This document shows positions 22,549 to 32,045 of a stretch of DNA of 64,000 bases, piece by piece. The stretch comes from Thelonectria olida (Eukaryota; Ascomycota; Sordariomycetes; Hypocreales; Nectriaceae): the NCBI GenBank assembly GCA_020736575.1, contig JAGPYM010000020.1, positions 62,001 to 126,000 on the forward strand, given 5' to 3'. A program made the translations under genes and the position numbers. The notes beneath the pieces were generated by a model, which saw only the letters and a program-made list of their open reading frames with translations, did not search any database and was not told the origin of the DNA. Every line of letters starts with the position of its first letter. Positions within the stretch are counted from its first letter, which is position 1.

Positions 22549-22779
22549 ATGCGCTTCACTCATACGCTCCTTTTCCTTGGCCTCCAGTGCCAAGGCATTC
22601 TCGCCTCGCCCTGCCATCCTACCACAACCACCAGCGCAAACATCTACGCGGAGACACCAGAACCCGCCAGCTCTACGACAACAGCGGCCAATGTTTACGC
22701 GGAGACACCAGAAGTCATCAGCTCTTCGACAACAGCGGCCAACGTTTACGCAGAGACACCTGAATCTGTGGTTCCATAA
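22549..22779 (+). CDS. Tiny secreted protein with three 17-residue repeats
   Basis: A 76-residue protein. A clear signal peptide (MRFTHTLLFLGLQCQG..., cleavage probably near ILA-SP at about 19-21) is followed by three tandem 17-residue repeats ending at the C-terminus, each with the core AN(I/V)YAETPE and a Thr/Ser-rich linker. At DNA level the unit is 51 bp and well conserved, so the expansion is recent or constrained. The mature part has no Lys or Arg, so Kex2 cleavage between repeats is not possible. There is a single Cys in the mature region. It could be a wall protein, an effector or a repeat-type peptide precursor; nothing in the sequence decides. It lies 2 kb from a secreted tyrosinase, and each repeat carries one Tyr. 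Confidence 0.6.
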   Translation: MRFTHTLLFLGLQCQGILASPCHPTTTTSANIYAETPEPASSTTTAANVYAETPEVISSSTTAANVYAETPESVVP

Positions 22780-23461
22780 GCTGCTCGACTGCGCACGAGA
22801 AGGAGGCTCTCTCGGCTTGCCCATGGATAGTGGTTAATACCACGGCAAAACATTCGAAACGGCTCGAGAACGAAGCCAGTTCTCAAGATGAAACACTGAT
22901 GGCTCTCCAAACATCGATCGGAGCGTTGAACAGGCATCTCATTCTCGGCTCATTTTATCCGGGATCGGCACTTGTGGGTCATCTGAAATTGCTGCTTGAC
23001 AACTGGAAATCGGACACCAAACACGGAGGACGGAGTTGAGGCACAGGCTATTTCACTTCAATTCTATTTGTACCTTTTCCTGAATCTCTTAACTGGTTTT
23101 GTTGAAATATGATCTGATTTTATCCAAACCCCAAATTTGAATTGACACATCGTCCCGGAAAGCAACATGTTTAAATGCCGTCTTGTTTCGCGACACCTCA
23201 AACCACCCTACACCTATCTACCTAGATGAAAGGCAAACCGGCGTTCATATCATATCAAACCTTCTTCATCGGTAAAGCAAAGCCCTTTTGCAACTGTTTG
23301 ATATATCCAAGTTGACTTACCAGACCACCACTAATTGCACGAGCTTGTTCTTTTTTATCCGTTTGCGTAGTTCGTCCTTCTTTGTCTACCGTCAAGTATG
23401 CGACCCACGAGACAAGCCGTAACACATTATTGTGACCGTTGGACTACTGTATCTTATCTAT
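22780..23461. other. Intergenic, no gene seen
   Basis: About 680 bp. A plus-strand frame at 22830-23039 follows the repeat gene but I could not join it in frame by a good intron. The rest is AT-rich and featureless. Confidence 0.45.
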
Positions 23462-24511
23462 TCATCGCAGCAGAAAGCCCGGGAAGATGGCATCGCTTGG
23501 ATCGATGAAGAAGTTCATGCGTCCAACAAGACTGGCGTTGCCTCTCACCCGAGGGACACAGGCCGGGAAGTCGCCAATAGGGCTTCTCTCCTCAGATACA
23601 ATGTCCCCTTCAAATGTTGATCCAATGATGGACCGGTGCAATAGCTTAGAACGTCCAGCACCGATCCGTCCTGCCGCAAGAAGAACTGCCAATCTGGCGC
23701 AGGTCCCAGACCCGCAAGGTGAGCGATCGATTTGTCCGTCGGCGAAGACGGTGACGTTCCTCTGTCGAACAACTCCACCCTCGTCCCGGCCACCATCGCC
23801 TTCCTCGTTGTAGAAAATGACTCCGTACAAGTCATATGTATTGTGCTTGGCTCTTTCGCCGAGAGAAGACTTGATTTCTCGCCCGAGCTGGATGAACTCA
23901 TTGACATTGCTTGGCTCGACTTTCAGCCCCAGTTGCGCCGCATCCAGCGTTGCGTAAACAGCCCCCGCGAATGCAAGATTGAGGTGCACTTCGCAATCGC
24001 GGGAAGGGACTGGGACAGGAAGCTCTCCTGTGAGCTGGTAACTCAGCACGTTGATAAAGTCGGCGTGAACGGGCTTCCCTTGCTTGACGGCGACGTTGGC
24101 CACAACGCGTCCTGATGGCACGTCGATAACAACATCGACAACACCGTCGTCCTCTGGGATCTTCACCAGTCCATTTGCGACGGCCCAATATCCCAGAGCG
24201 ATAGTGCCGTGGCCACAAGCTGTCGAGAACCCGTCTTTGTGCCAGAACAGGACACCAAAGTGAGCGCCGGGGTCGTTGGGAGGCGTGATGAAGCCGCCGT
24301 ACATGTCAGCATGGCCGCGAGGCTCATGGCAAAGCGACTGACGGAGCGCATCTAGCGGATGGCCATGGCCGTTGATGATTGCGAAGCGACGCTCCGCGAC
24401 TGTGAGTGCATCAGGAAGATGGCCCGGTGGTAGTTTGTTGACGATGCGGAAGGGCTCGCCAGCTGTGTGCCAATCTTCAGACTCAATCCAGAAAGAGCTT
24501 GTGCTATCCAT
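23462..24511 (-). CDS. Proline racemase / 4-hydroxyproline epimerase family enzyme (Cys/Cys)
   Basis: A 349-residue single-exon enzyme of the proline racemase superfamily, cofactor-independent. Motifs: DWHTAGEPFRIV at 13-24, HEPRGHADMYGG at 62-73, first active-site loop STACGHGT with Cys99, and second loop DRSPCGSGT with Cys266. Both catalytic Cys are present, which in this family goes with racemase/epimerase rather than dehydratase activity. Substrate could be proline, 4-hydroxyproline or another cyclic imino acid. MDSTSS is chosen as start; an upstream in-frame start at 24574 adds a leader with no family support. The gene is divergent from the alpha/beta hydrolase, and a 19-bp palindrome lies about 78 bp upstream of its ATG. 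Confidence 0.9.
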   Translation of the reverse strand: MDSTSSFWIESEDWHTAGEPFRIVNKLPPGHLPDALTVAERRFAIINGHGHPLDALRQSLCHEPRGHADMYGGFITPPNDPGAHFGVLFWHKDGFSTACGHGTIALGYWAVANGLVKIPEDDGVVDVVIDVPSGRVVANVAVKQGKPVHADFINVLSYQLTGELPVPVPSRDCEVHLNLAFAGAVYATLDAAQLGLKVEPSNVNEFIQLGREIKSSLGERAKHNTYDLYGVIFYNEEGDGGRDEGGVVRQRNVTVFADGQIDRSPCGSGTCARLAVLLAAGRIGAGRSKLLHRSIIGSTFEGDIVSEERSPIGDFPACVPRVRGNASLVGRMNFFIDPSDAIFPGFLLR

Positions 24512-24588
24512 GTTGGTGGTGATTCGGTGCAAAGTCGAGAAGCGGCAATCACTATCCCATCTCCAAGTTCGCATGTTATCGACGGATC

Positions 24589-24607
24589 ATCGGCTGGCGC
24601 AGCCGAT
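24589..24607. promoter_or_regulatory. Perfect palindrome ATCGGCT-N5-AGCCGAT (CGG-N9-CCG)
   Basis: A 19-bp inverted repeat, 78 bp upstream of the racemase start. The CGG-N9-CCG geometry fits a Zn2Cys6 dimer. Spacing differs from the CGG-N14-CCG operators of the oxoprolinase unit, which suggests a different regulator. Confidence 0.55.
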
Positions 24608-25303
24608 CAATCGGCCCCGGATCCGGTCGCCGTGTGGGGTCGACATAGGGGAGTGTCGGCCGTGCATCCCGGAGTTGAGGCAGTCATAACTTCGATAGGT
24701 CTCAATCATGACATGATGGTAGACTTGCCAGGTGAGTGTTAGCCTTGTTGCTATGTTTGACTCTGTTAGCCGCTGGGGGCTTCTGAACCCCCAAATACGA
24801 TCAAAGGCCAACAAGCTTTGGCAGTCTTCTCTAACGTTTCTCTCCATTGCTGCACGGTATTACGAAGTTAATAGCAAATTAATTCGCGCGCGCTTCTTTA
24901 TCTCCCTGGGGCGGGCCGGGCGAAACGAGTCCGTCTTGCCCAACCTTGGTCCGGTGCTCGGAGTATTCGTCAAATAGAAGATTCCATTCTCGCTTCGATT
25001 AACGTTCCAAACCGTTATAGTCGCTTAAATACAGTTTAATGAGCGTGGGACGTGCAAATACGAAGACCCGCACGATACCCTCACCTATTCTTTGCGCATA
25101 GCCCTTACCAGGCATGAATAGACCTTAACGCTTGTAGTTTTCGAACAAGGCACCCTAGTAACTGTCGAGTTTCAAGGCATTTAGACTTTTGAAAAGCCCC
25201 AAACTCCCGGGTTTGCCGAGTCCGCAAGTTCCGAATACTCTCGCTCTCGGCATACCGATTTCGCCGTGTTGCTATTAGATCATACCTGCTCAGATGAAGG
25301 CAC

Positions 25304-25311
25304 CTATATAT
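25304..25311 (+). promoter_or_regulatory. TATA box of alpha/beta hydrolase gene
   Basis: CTATATAT lies about 65 bp upstream of the hydrolase ATG, in the normal window for a fungal TATA element. Confidence 0.5.
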
Positions 25312-25374
25312 CTATGACCCTGAGACTCATTCTGTCTATCAACTGGCTGTCCCTGCACACACCAAAACATAAAA

Positions 25375-26247
25375 ATGCTCTTCCCCTCATTTGCGGCCTG
25401 TATCGCTCTCGTGAGCAGCGTCAATGGCCTGGCCATTCGCGAAACCACTCCCGTTTGGCTCACGCTCCCGGCAACACCCAAGCTTCCCTCGCCAATCACC
25501 AGCAAAACCACACTCATCAACGGCGTCCATCTATGGATGCAAAAGTACAATGAGAAGGCTGGCGGTACTCCCATCGTCATGGACCACGGCGGCCTTGGCT
25601 ACTCGGCCTACTTCGGCGCCGTCATCTCCCGCCTCGTCTCCAACGGCCACTACGTGATCGCCGTCGACCGTCGAGGCCACGGACGCTCGACTTTCAACGC
25701 CGATGATGTCTTCACATACGACCAGATGGCCAACGATATCTACGCGCAGCTCAAAGCCGCAGGCGTCAAGCAGTACAACGTCGTCGGCTGGTCAGACGGG
25801 GCCATAACTACCCTCGCCGCCCTCATCAACTCTACCAACGCAGCGCCCATCCACAAGGCCTTCGTCTTTGGCGGCGCTGCAAAGCCCGAGGACACCAACG
25901 CCACCTTCAGCGACACGGCCATCTTTGGTCAATTTGTCGCCCGCTGTCGTACCGAGTACGCCGAGCTGCAGCCCAACGCCAACTTCACCGTCTTCGGGAC
26001 CAAGGTCGGCACAATGGAAGCCACGTTGCCGCAGTTCACCGATGCGCAGCTCGGAAGGATAGATGGTTCTAGGGTCATTATTGTCGGAGCTGAGCATGAG
26101 GAGGCGATTAATCTGGATGTGCCGGCGAAGCTACACGCGGCGATCAAGGGTAGCCAGTTGCAAATCCTACCTGGTGTGAGCCATTTCGCGCCGCTTCAGG
26201 ATCCTAACCAATTCACAAATGCCGTGGAGAAGTTTCTGGCGGCATAG
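25375..26247 (+). CDS. Secreted alpha/beta hydrolase
   Basis: A 290-residue single-exon protein. Signal peptide MLFPSFAACIALVSSVNGLA. Oxyanion-hole region VMDHGGLGYSAYF, strand-turn VDRRGHGRS, nucleophile elbow VVGWSDGA with Ser140, and a late His270 in GVSHFAPL. The acid is probably in the IIVGAEHEEAI segment after strand 7, where Glu or Asp is plausible. Overall it resembles small alpha/beta hydrolase-fold esterases or lactonases. Substrate is unknown. Being secreted and divergent from a racemase, it might release the ring compound or an ester used by the cluster (inference). Confidence 0.85.
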   Translation: MLFPSFAACIALVSSVNGLAIRETTPVWLTLPATPKLPSPITSKTTLINGVHLWMQKYNEKAGGTPIVMDHGGLGYSAYFGAVISRLVSNGHYVIAVDRRGHGRSTFNADDVFTYDQMANDIYAQLKAAGVKQYNVVGWSDGAITTLAALINSTNAAPIHKAFVFGGAAKPEDTNATFSDTAIFGQFVARCRTEYAELQPNANFTVFGTKVGTMEATLPQFTDAQLGRIDGSRVIIVGAEHEEAINLDVPAKLHAAIKGSQLQILPGVSHFAPLQDPNQFTNAVEKFLAA

Positions 26248-26312
26248 GTTTAGAGAGAGTGGTGGTATTGTCTGGAAGTATTAACATATAGACTATCTAT
26301 TCGAGTGAGCCA

Positions 26313-27584
26313 TTATGGATTGTTTTGCCTTATCCATTCTTCTTCATCTTCGCCTAGGTAATACCGAGTCGTCAGCCCAGGATTGATCTTCTCGAGAAGG
26401 AACCCAGATTCACCAAGAGGATCTTTGGTCTCTACAACAAAGGTGTGAGTCCCAGTGTAAAATGCCTGTCCCGCTACCCGTACCCAAACTGGCCCAGCAG
26501 AATGTCCAGCCTCGTGTTCCTGCCTCCCCTCCGCGTGTACTATTGTCGCAGTAAGACCCTCCGTAACGAAAGCTTGGGAGACCAGCGATTGATACGCCCA
26601 AGAGTCTCCAACCTTCAGCGCCCCATTTGCATAGGCCAAGGCGTTTCTTGCCGCGGCTGCGCTGCCCGTCGGAGATCGATCGATTTGCATATCGCCAAAG
26701 AAATACAGACCTGCATGGACCGCTCGGCTGCCTTCAGGCGGAGTGCGGAGATATCTGTCTGTTATCATGACCCCGTAGAGCGAGCCGGGCGCTTCTTGAC
26801 CTGGGACACAGAGATATTGACGGTATTCCGGGTTCGCATTGATTGCATCTCTTAGTTGCCTCGCTGCATTTTTGAGCGAACTGAAATCTTTGATCGGTTT
26901 TAACAGAGTTGCTCCTGAGAAACCGAGCCCGCCTAGGGCCTGGACTTGGCAACTGATGGCACCGCAATATGCCAATTCAACCTCGACAGTGTCGCGATTG
27001 CCTAACTCGGGCCATCTGTATTCTTGCGGGATGTGAACTGTCAATTTTGTAGCCAACGCATAAGCCGAAGTAGCAATGAATGAGACGGGCCGCGTCGGAT
27101 CTGAACGTGAGCCGTCCGAGTTGGTCGGGACGGTCACTTCGACTAAACCGCCGGGAGCGTGGAGAACCAGCTGCGCGGTTTTGCCTTCCGCGTCAAACCT
27201 GACGTCGTTCCTACGCGGAAAGACATCAAGGTCATGTGTATCGATGAGAAATCGGCCGACGGCAATCGTAGCATGCCCGCACATGTTGCTGTAGCCGTCA
27301 CCATGAACGTACAGAAGACCCATGTGCGCTTTCCCAGCGGTGGTTAATTCCGTGCATGGCCGTAGAATGGCGCCGAACATGTCTGCATGGCCTCGGGGCT
27401 CGTGGAGGAAGAGTTTGCGAATGTCATCATGGTTCATTCTCGCCTCCTCTTTTTGTTCGAGAAGAGTGCCTGTTGTGGTCGGATAGCCTTGCATGACGAT
27501 CCGAGTCGGCATGCCAACAGTGTGCATTTCGACACATGTTATGGCTCCATATTCAGGGCTACTGAGTTGCTTGATAACGTCCAT
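26313..27584 (-). CDS. trans-3-hydroxy-L-proline dehydratase-type enzyme (proline racemase superfamily, Cys/Thr)
   Basis: A 423-residue single-exon enzyme, larger than its neighbour at 23462-24511 because of insertions between the two lobes. Motifs: MHTVGMPTRIV at 20-30, HEPRGHADMFGA at 61-72, first loop SNMCGHAT with Cys102, and second loop DRSPTGSAAAARNAL with Thr306 where racemases have Cys. In this superfamily the Cys/Thr pair is characteristic of trans-3-hydroxyproline dehydratases, which make delta1-pyrroline-2-carboxylate. The Glu usual after HTAG or HTGG is Met here, so substrate preference may be unusual. MDVIKQLSS is the preferred start; an open frame upstream to 27785 has no family support. 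Confidence 0.85.
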   Translation of the reverse strand: MDVIKQLSSPEYGAITCVEMHTVGMPTRIVMQGYPTTTGTLLEQKEEARMNHDDIRKLFLHEPRGHADMFGAILRPCTELTTAGKAHMGLLYVHGDGYSNMCGHATIAVGRFLIDTHDLDVFPRRNDVRFDAEGKTAQLVLHAPGGLVEVTVPTNSDGSRSDPTRPVSFIATSAYALATKLTVHIPQEYRWPELGNRDTVEVELAYCGAISCQVQALGGLGFSGATLLKPIKDFSSLKNAARQLRDAINANPEYRQYLCVPGQEAPGSLYGVMITDRYLRTPPEGSRAVHAGLYFFGDMQIDRSPTGSAAAARNALAYANGALKVGDSWAYQSLVSQAFVTEGLTATIVHAEGRQEHEAGHSAGPVWVRVAGQAFYTGTHTFVVETKDPLGESGFLLEKINPGLTTRYYLGEDEEEWIRQNNP

Positions 27585-27881
27585 ATTGTGCCGTCGAGGT
27601 ATTCTAGTACTGTGTCGGAGTGATAGTATTCTTGAACTGTGTCGAGCTGTACTCGGCCCCACAGGGCGATGGTGCCATTGGCACTCACCGCCGCGATATC
27701 GGCCTCTTGCTGATAGAGACTGAAGGTTGAATGACGATAGAGATAAGTGAAGGATTTCGCAAATCTGCATACTCGAAGCTATCACATGATGACCAAAGTC
27801 AAGATACCAAGAGTTGACTACCTCGTCAATTGAGACCTTTTCAATCTAACACCAGGTATAACTAGATCTCTTTAGCCATGT

Positions 27882-29035
27882 CTAATTGCCCCCATTGATC
27901 AAACCATCCTCGTGAAACTTGTACTTCTCCTCCAAACCCCAATACTTGTTGAACCCAACGCCCTCGCAAACCTCACTATAAGACAGAATCATCGGCGGCG
28001 CCCCAACAGTCATACTCTTCTTCAACTCCTCCAGAGTCTCCCGGATACTCCTCAACTTGGCTGCAACCAACGTCCAGGGATAGGCAACGGCGCAGAATCC
28101 AATCTCAGCAAGATCCTTGGCCGACAGATTCTCAGTCTTGCCGCCTTCGATGACTACAAAACCGTTAGTTTTGGCTAATTTCTTGCTTTAAAAAAATTAC
28201 TTACTGTTGGCAAAGGTTGGGAGATCTAGTTCCTCAACACACTTTCGCATCGACTCACGGTCGGGAAGTGCCTCGACAAAAACCGCATCAACACCGATTC
28301 TCTTGAACTCCTTGGCGCGGGTCAGGGCCTCTTCCCATCCGTGGATAAGGGAATCAGTTCGAGCGAGGATGAAAATATCCTTACCCTCGTTTCGGGCGTC
28401 ACAAGCGGCCTGAATACGAGCATAAGCCTCTCCTCGGGACACGACAGCTTTGCCCTTAGTGTGTCCGCATCCTGAAACGACAAGTTAGCTTTGCGCCCAT
28501 CGCTCTTAAAGAGCCGTTTCAGCGACCATGTTCACATACTCTTTGGCCAAGTCTGATCCTCAATCATGATGCCAGCTGCGCCAGCGTGCGCAAAGCTCTC
28601 CACCGTTCTTCGGACGTTGAGAGGGCTGCCATAACCGGTATCTCCATCGGCCATGACTGGCACAGAGACCTGGCGAACGGCTTCCTGGATCTTGTCGCAC
28701 ACCTCGGCCATGGCGATGTACCCGGTATCGGGAAGACCATACGAGCTGGCCACGGTGTATCCAGCGAGGAAGACCATCGGAAAACCGGCTTCCTCGACCA
28801 GGCGAGACGACAGTCCGTCATAGCTGCAGCAGTGAGCGAGGATCTTGCTGGGGTCTTTGTGGGCTTCCAGCATCATGGTCCTCAGCCGCGCAGCTTGTAG
28901 AGATGGAATCTTGCCGCGGACATTCTGGAGTGGCAGATTAACATCTTGATTCTGTCCAGGCTTGCCGGGCTTTTCAACCACGGTAGGCTCGAACTTGAAG
29001 GGGTAAGGGGTGGTGTTGACGATGGACTTGGACAT
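27882..29035 (-). CDS. PEP mutase / isocitrate lyase superfamily lyase
   Basis: Exons (minus) 29035-28540, 28471-28205, 28153-27882 give 344 residues. Mg-binding motif MADGDTGYGSPLNV and catalytic loop K165-R166-C167-G168-H169, the latter assembled across intron 1. Then ILARTDSL and NIIEGGKTENLSAKDLAEIGF, ending without a peroxisomal signal. The superfamily cleaves or forms C-C or P-C bonds of 2-hydroxy or 2-oxo acids (methylisocitrate lyase, dimethylmalate lyase, oxaloacetase, PEP mutase). The KRCGH loop argues for a C-C lyase. The YPWTLV segment differs from what I recall of oxaloacetate hydrolases, so that function is less likely. Exact substrate unknown. It is divergent from the second permease, so co-regulation is likely. 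Confidence 0.87.
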
Positions 29036-29629
29036 GGTGAGTGTTGGGAAGGGTTGTTCTTGGCTGAAGGGGGGTAGAGTGGTTAGGATTAATGATGTTG
29101 ATTTGATTGTGATGATGCAAGACTACAGCTTCATCTTATATAGCCCATGGCCAAGTGAACGTGACAAATCGGCCCTCGGTGAGTCGTCCCGGCCATGTCA
29201 AGCAGCTTCGGATATGTCAGGAAACTGCCGGAAAGTGACGCCTCCGGGCTATCGATGTGATGGGGCCATGGATGGGGCGAATCTGCAGCCGGGGCGAAAG
29301 GAATCTCATCTGGGGAATGCGGGGACCCCGCACATTCGAGGACTCGATTCATCCTTGGTTCGATTGTATCTGGATGCTTTCATGCTGGCGCTCGGACGGT
29401 CAGCTGGTGGTTTGGCCCCTTGACGATATCCGAAGCGCCTTCAACTCCGGAGAGTGTCGGTGTACATGGTAGCATCGCGGCTATTTAAGAGCACCTTACG
29501 CATCCCCCAGTAATGGCCTTCATCCCCTTTTCAACAGACGCTCGAGCCTAACTAAACACCAGAGTTTGCTCTGGGCCTTTGTTTTTGTCTACCTATCTCA
29601 CTACTAACAAACAATACCGCACTGCCAAC
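29036..29629. promoter_or_regulatory. Divergent promoter: lyase / second ACS permease
   Basis: About 590 bp shared promoter. It has a TATA box for the lyase (annotated separately), a TATTTAAG element near 29479 that suits the permease, and several CGG/CCG triplets between 29170 and 29260 without one clearly dominant palindrome. Confidence 0.6.
29136..29143 (-). promoter_or_regulatory. TATA box of the lyase gene
   Basis: Minus-strand CTATATAA about 100 bp upstream of the lyase ATG. Confidence 0.5.
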
Positions 29630-31419
29630 ATGAGCCCGCAAGACCCCGACTGCAAGTCCTCTATCAGAGCGGAAGAACTAGAACATAAAGCAGGACTCAG
29701 CGAGCCATGCACCGTCCCAGTTCCCGACGAGGCCAGCCGAAGAATCAGGCGAACTGTCCGTCTCACACGATTCATTCCTCATAGGTGCTTGAACTAACTC
29801 CTGAATAACAGTTTGATCGCCGTCTTCTCCCCATTGTCTGCATGCTCTATGTCCTCTCCTATCTCGACCGGGGAAATATTGGCAATGCAAAGGCTGCGGG
29901 TGCACGAGAGGACCTTCACCTTAGCGATGCTGACTGGGCCTGGGTCCTCAACGCGTTCTACATCTGCTACGTCTGCTTTGAATGGACCAATCTGTTTTGG
30001 AAGATTCTCCCCGCTAGCAAATATGTCTCTGTGCTGTGCATTCTGTAAGTATCTGACCAATAGTAAAGTGACAAGCCAAAAGTCTGGCATTATCACTCCC
30101 TACCCAAACTCCTGACCTTGCTCCTAACCTCAATCCTAACCTCACACTTAAATGCTATACTCACTGACTCTCCACCTAGCTGGGGAACTGCAGCCATGTG
30201 CTCCGGTGCCTCTCAGCGTCTTAGCCATCTCATCGTTACCAGGGCTTTGCTCGGCATCTTTGAAGCAGCATTTGGAGCTGGTGCGCCTTACTTCCTGTCC
30301 ATGTTCTACCGTCGCAACGAACTCGGCTTCCGCGTTTCTCTCCTGCTTGGGATGTCGCCACTGGCCAACTGTTTTGCTTCTGCTTTGGCATACGGCATCA
30401 CCCAGATCAACGGCAGCTTGGAGCCCTGGAGATATCTCTTCATCATTGGTATGTTTTGCCCCCACTCCCTTTTCCTCAACATCGTAATGATTCTAACGAA
30501 TGGCTTGCTGCAGAGGGTGCCCCGACCGTCGCTTTCTCGGTCGTCGTCTGGTTCCTCCTCGCCGATTCTCCCGACAAGGCCAAATACCTCTCTGAAGAAG
30601 ACGCCACATTCGCCGTCGAGCGCCTTCAAGTCCGCGACCGAACAAAAAAGACGGGAGTTCGCTGGGACCAGATCTTTGCTGGTCTGCGAGACTACCAGAA
30701 CTACGTCCACACTCTGATTCATTTCTGCTGCAACTATTCCTTTGCCGGCTTGTCCAACTTTCTGCCCGTCATTGTCAAGGACATGGGCTTCTCATCCGTC
30801 ACCGCGCAGGGACTGACGGCGCCACCGTACTTTTTGGCCTTTTTGTGCTGCGTGGCTGCTGCCTTTGTTAGCGACCGGTACGGCAAGCGAGGGTTCATCG
30901 TAACGGGAAGTTCTTTGGTTGGGTTTACCGGGTATCTTATCCTGGTGCTCGTTCAAGACGAGTCCAAGAAAGCAGCCCGGTACGCGGGCGTCTTCCTTGC
31001 ATCGTGCGGCGTGTTTCCCGCACTTGCCATCAACATCACTTGGCTGCTCAACAACCAGGGAGGAGACTCGAAGAAGGGCGCGGGACTTGCGATTCTCGCC
31101 ACGTTCGGCCAATGCTCGTCCTTTGTCAGCAGTGTTGTTTTCCCGAGTTCAGACGGGTGAGTTGGATCCCAATATTGACAACTTTCATTGTCAAGGGACA
31201 AGCACTAACAGTTAACTCTGCAGACCTATGTATCTACGTGGAACGGCCATTGGTTGTGCCTTCACCGGCCTCATTAGCGTTCTGGCCTTGGGGTTGCATT
31301 TTATGCTGGAGCGGGAGAATAAGAGGCGAGATCGGGAGTACGGACCCGTGGATGCCAATTTGACCGTCGACGTGACTGAGCTTGGTGACAAGCACGAGAA
31401 CTTCCGCTATCTGACTTAG
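29630..31419 (+). CDS. MFS permease, ACS (Dal5-like) family, second copy
   Basis: Exons 29630-29755, 29812-30044, 30180-30448, 30514-31156, 31224-31419 give 488 residues. The first intron uses a GTCCGT donor. It was chosen because it gives RRTFDRRLLPIVCMLYVLSYLDRGNIGNAK, the family TM1 signature; the obvious GTGCTT donor breaks the frame. Later motifs: YFLSMFYRRNELGFRVSLL, ALAYGI, WRYLFIIEGAPT and FLLADSPDKAKYLS. There are about 12 TM segments, and it is only distantly related to the permease at 16814. The structure has more introns than the first copy, so the two are not recent duplicates. It faces the lyase and is followed by a regulator; uptake of the block's substrate is the likely job. 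Confidence 0.87.
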
Positions 31420-32045
31420 ACTGCTTGTTGAAGGAGGAATGCCGGTATTTTTTTCTTTCGCGGGGATGGCTTCGGACGATGCCCTGATGCTCGATTTGTA
31501 GGAAGTTGCAGATAGTTTCACACTTTTAATAGGTAGTACATGAAGGACCTGCCTCTATGCTTCAGGTATTTGCCATCGATCAGACTTGCACCATGTCTCC
31601 CACAGTATGCTGCTATAGTATTGACGGCGTTTGGGAGAAGGAAGATGACTTCAAATGCGATTAATTGATCATGTCCCTTGGGTTCTTCATGATCCATGCT
31701 TCCGCCTAGAGATGGCCTAGTCTCCGAACTACCTATACGACCCAGGAGATGCTTGGCTTCCTTTGGCCCCTTTCCTCGCTCAATCACATTCACCGCAAGT
31801 AATGACAACACACCCATGACCACCCATCGGCAAATCGCCCTACCGGCGGCAGCATGGAGCACTTTGCGGGGTAGTGCGAACTACGTCGAGGCGGCCTGAA
31901 GCTATAAATCCGTCACCATCCGCCACTTTCCGGACTCGCCTCAATACTTCCTTCAACAACCGAACCTCAACAACCCCCCGTCATACTCACGGCATACTAA
32001 CCAACAGTTCCCCGTAGACCCAATCTCTCATTTACCCCGGCCTTC
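31420..32045. other. Intergenic, promoter of regulator 2
   Basis: About 625 bp, no gene seen. The last 130 bp are CT/A-rich leader before the regulator ATG. Confidence 0.5.

Larger units (their letters stand above)
24512..25374. promoter_or_regulatory. Divergent promoter: racemase / alpha-beta hydrolase
   Basis: About 860 bp with no supported gene. It contains the palindrome at 24589-24607 on the racemase side. On the hydrolase side it has an outward pair TGCCGA (25213-25218) and TCGGCA (25246-25251), the same half-sites as in the oxoprolinase operators but with a long 27-nt spacer. Confidence 0.6.

Noticed and set aside
22630..22779. CRISPR-like or satellite array from the repeated 51-bp units
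   Set aside because: The units are in frame within a signal-peptide gene, and this is a eukaryotic genome.
22549..22779. Kex2-processed ustiloxin-type precursor as a firm call
   Set aside because: No Lys-Arg sites in the mature part and no UstY-type gene seen; kept only as a question.
22830..23039. Second exon for the repeat protein
   Set aside because: No GT-AG join keeps the frame after the third repeat.
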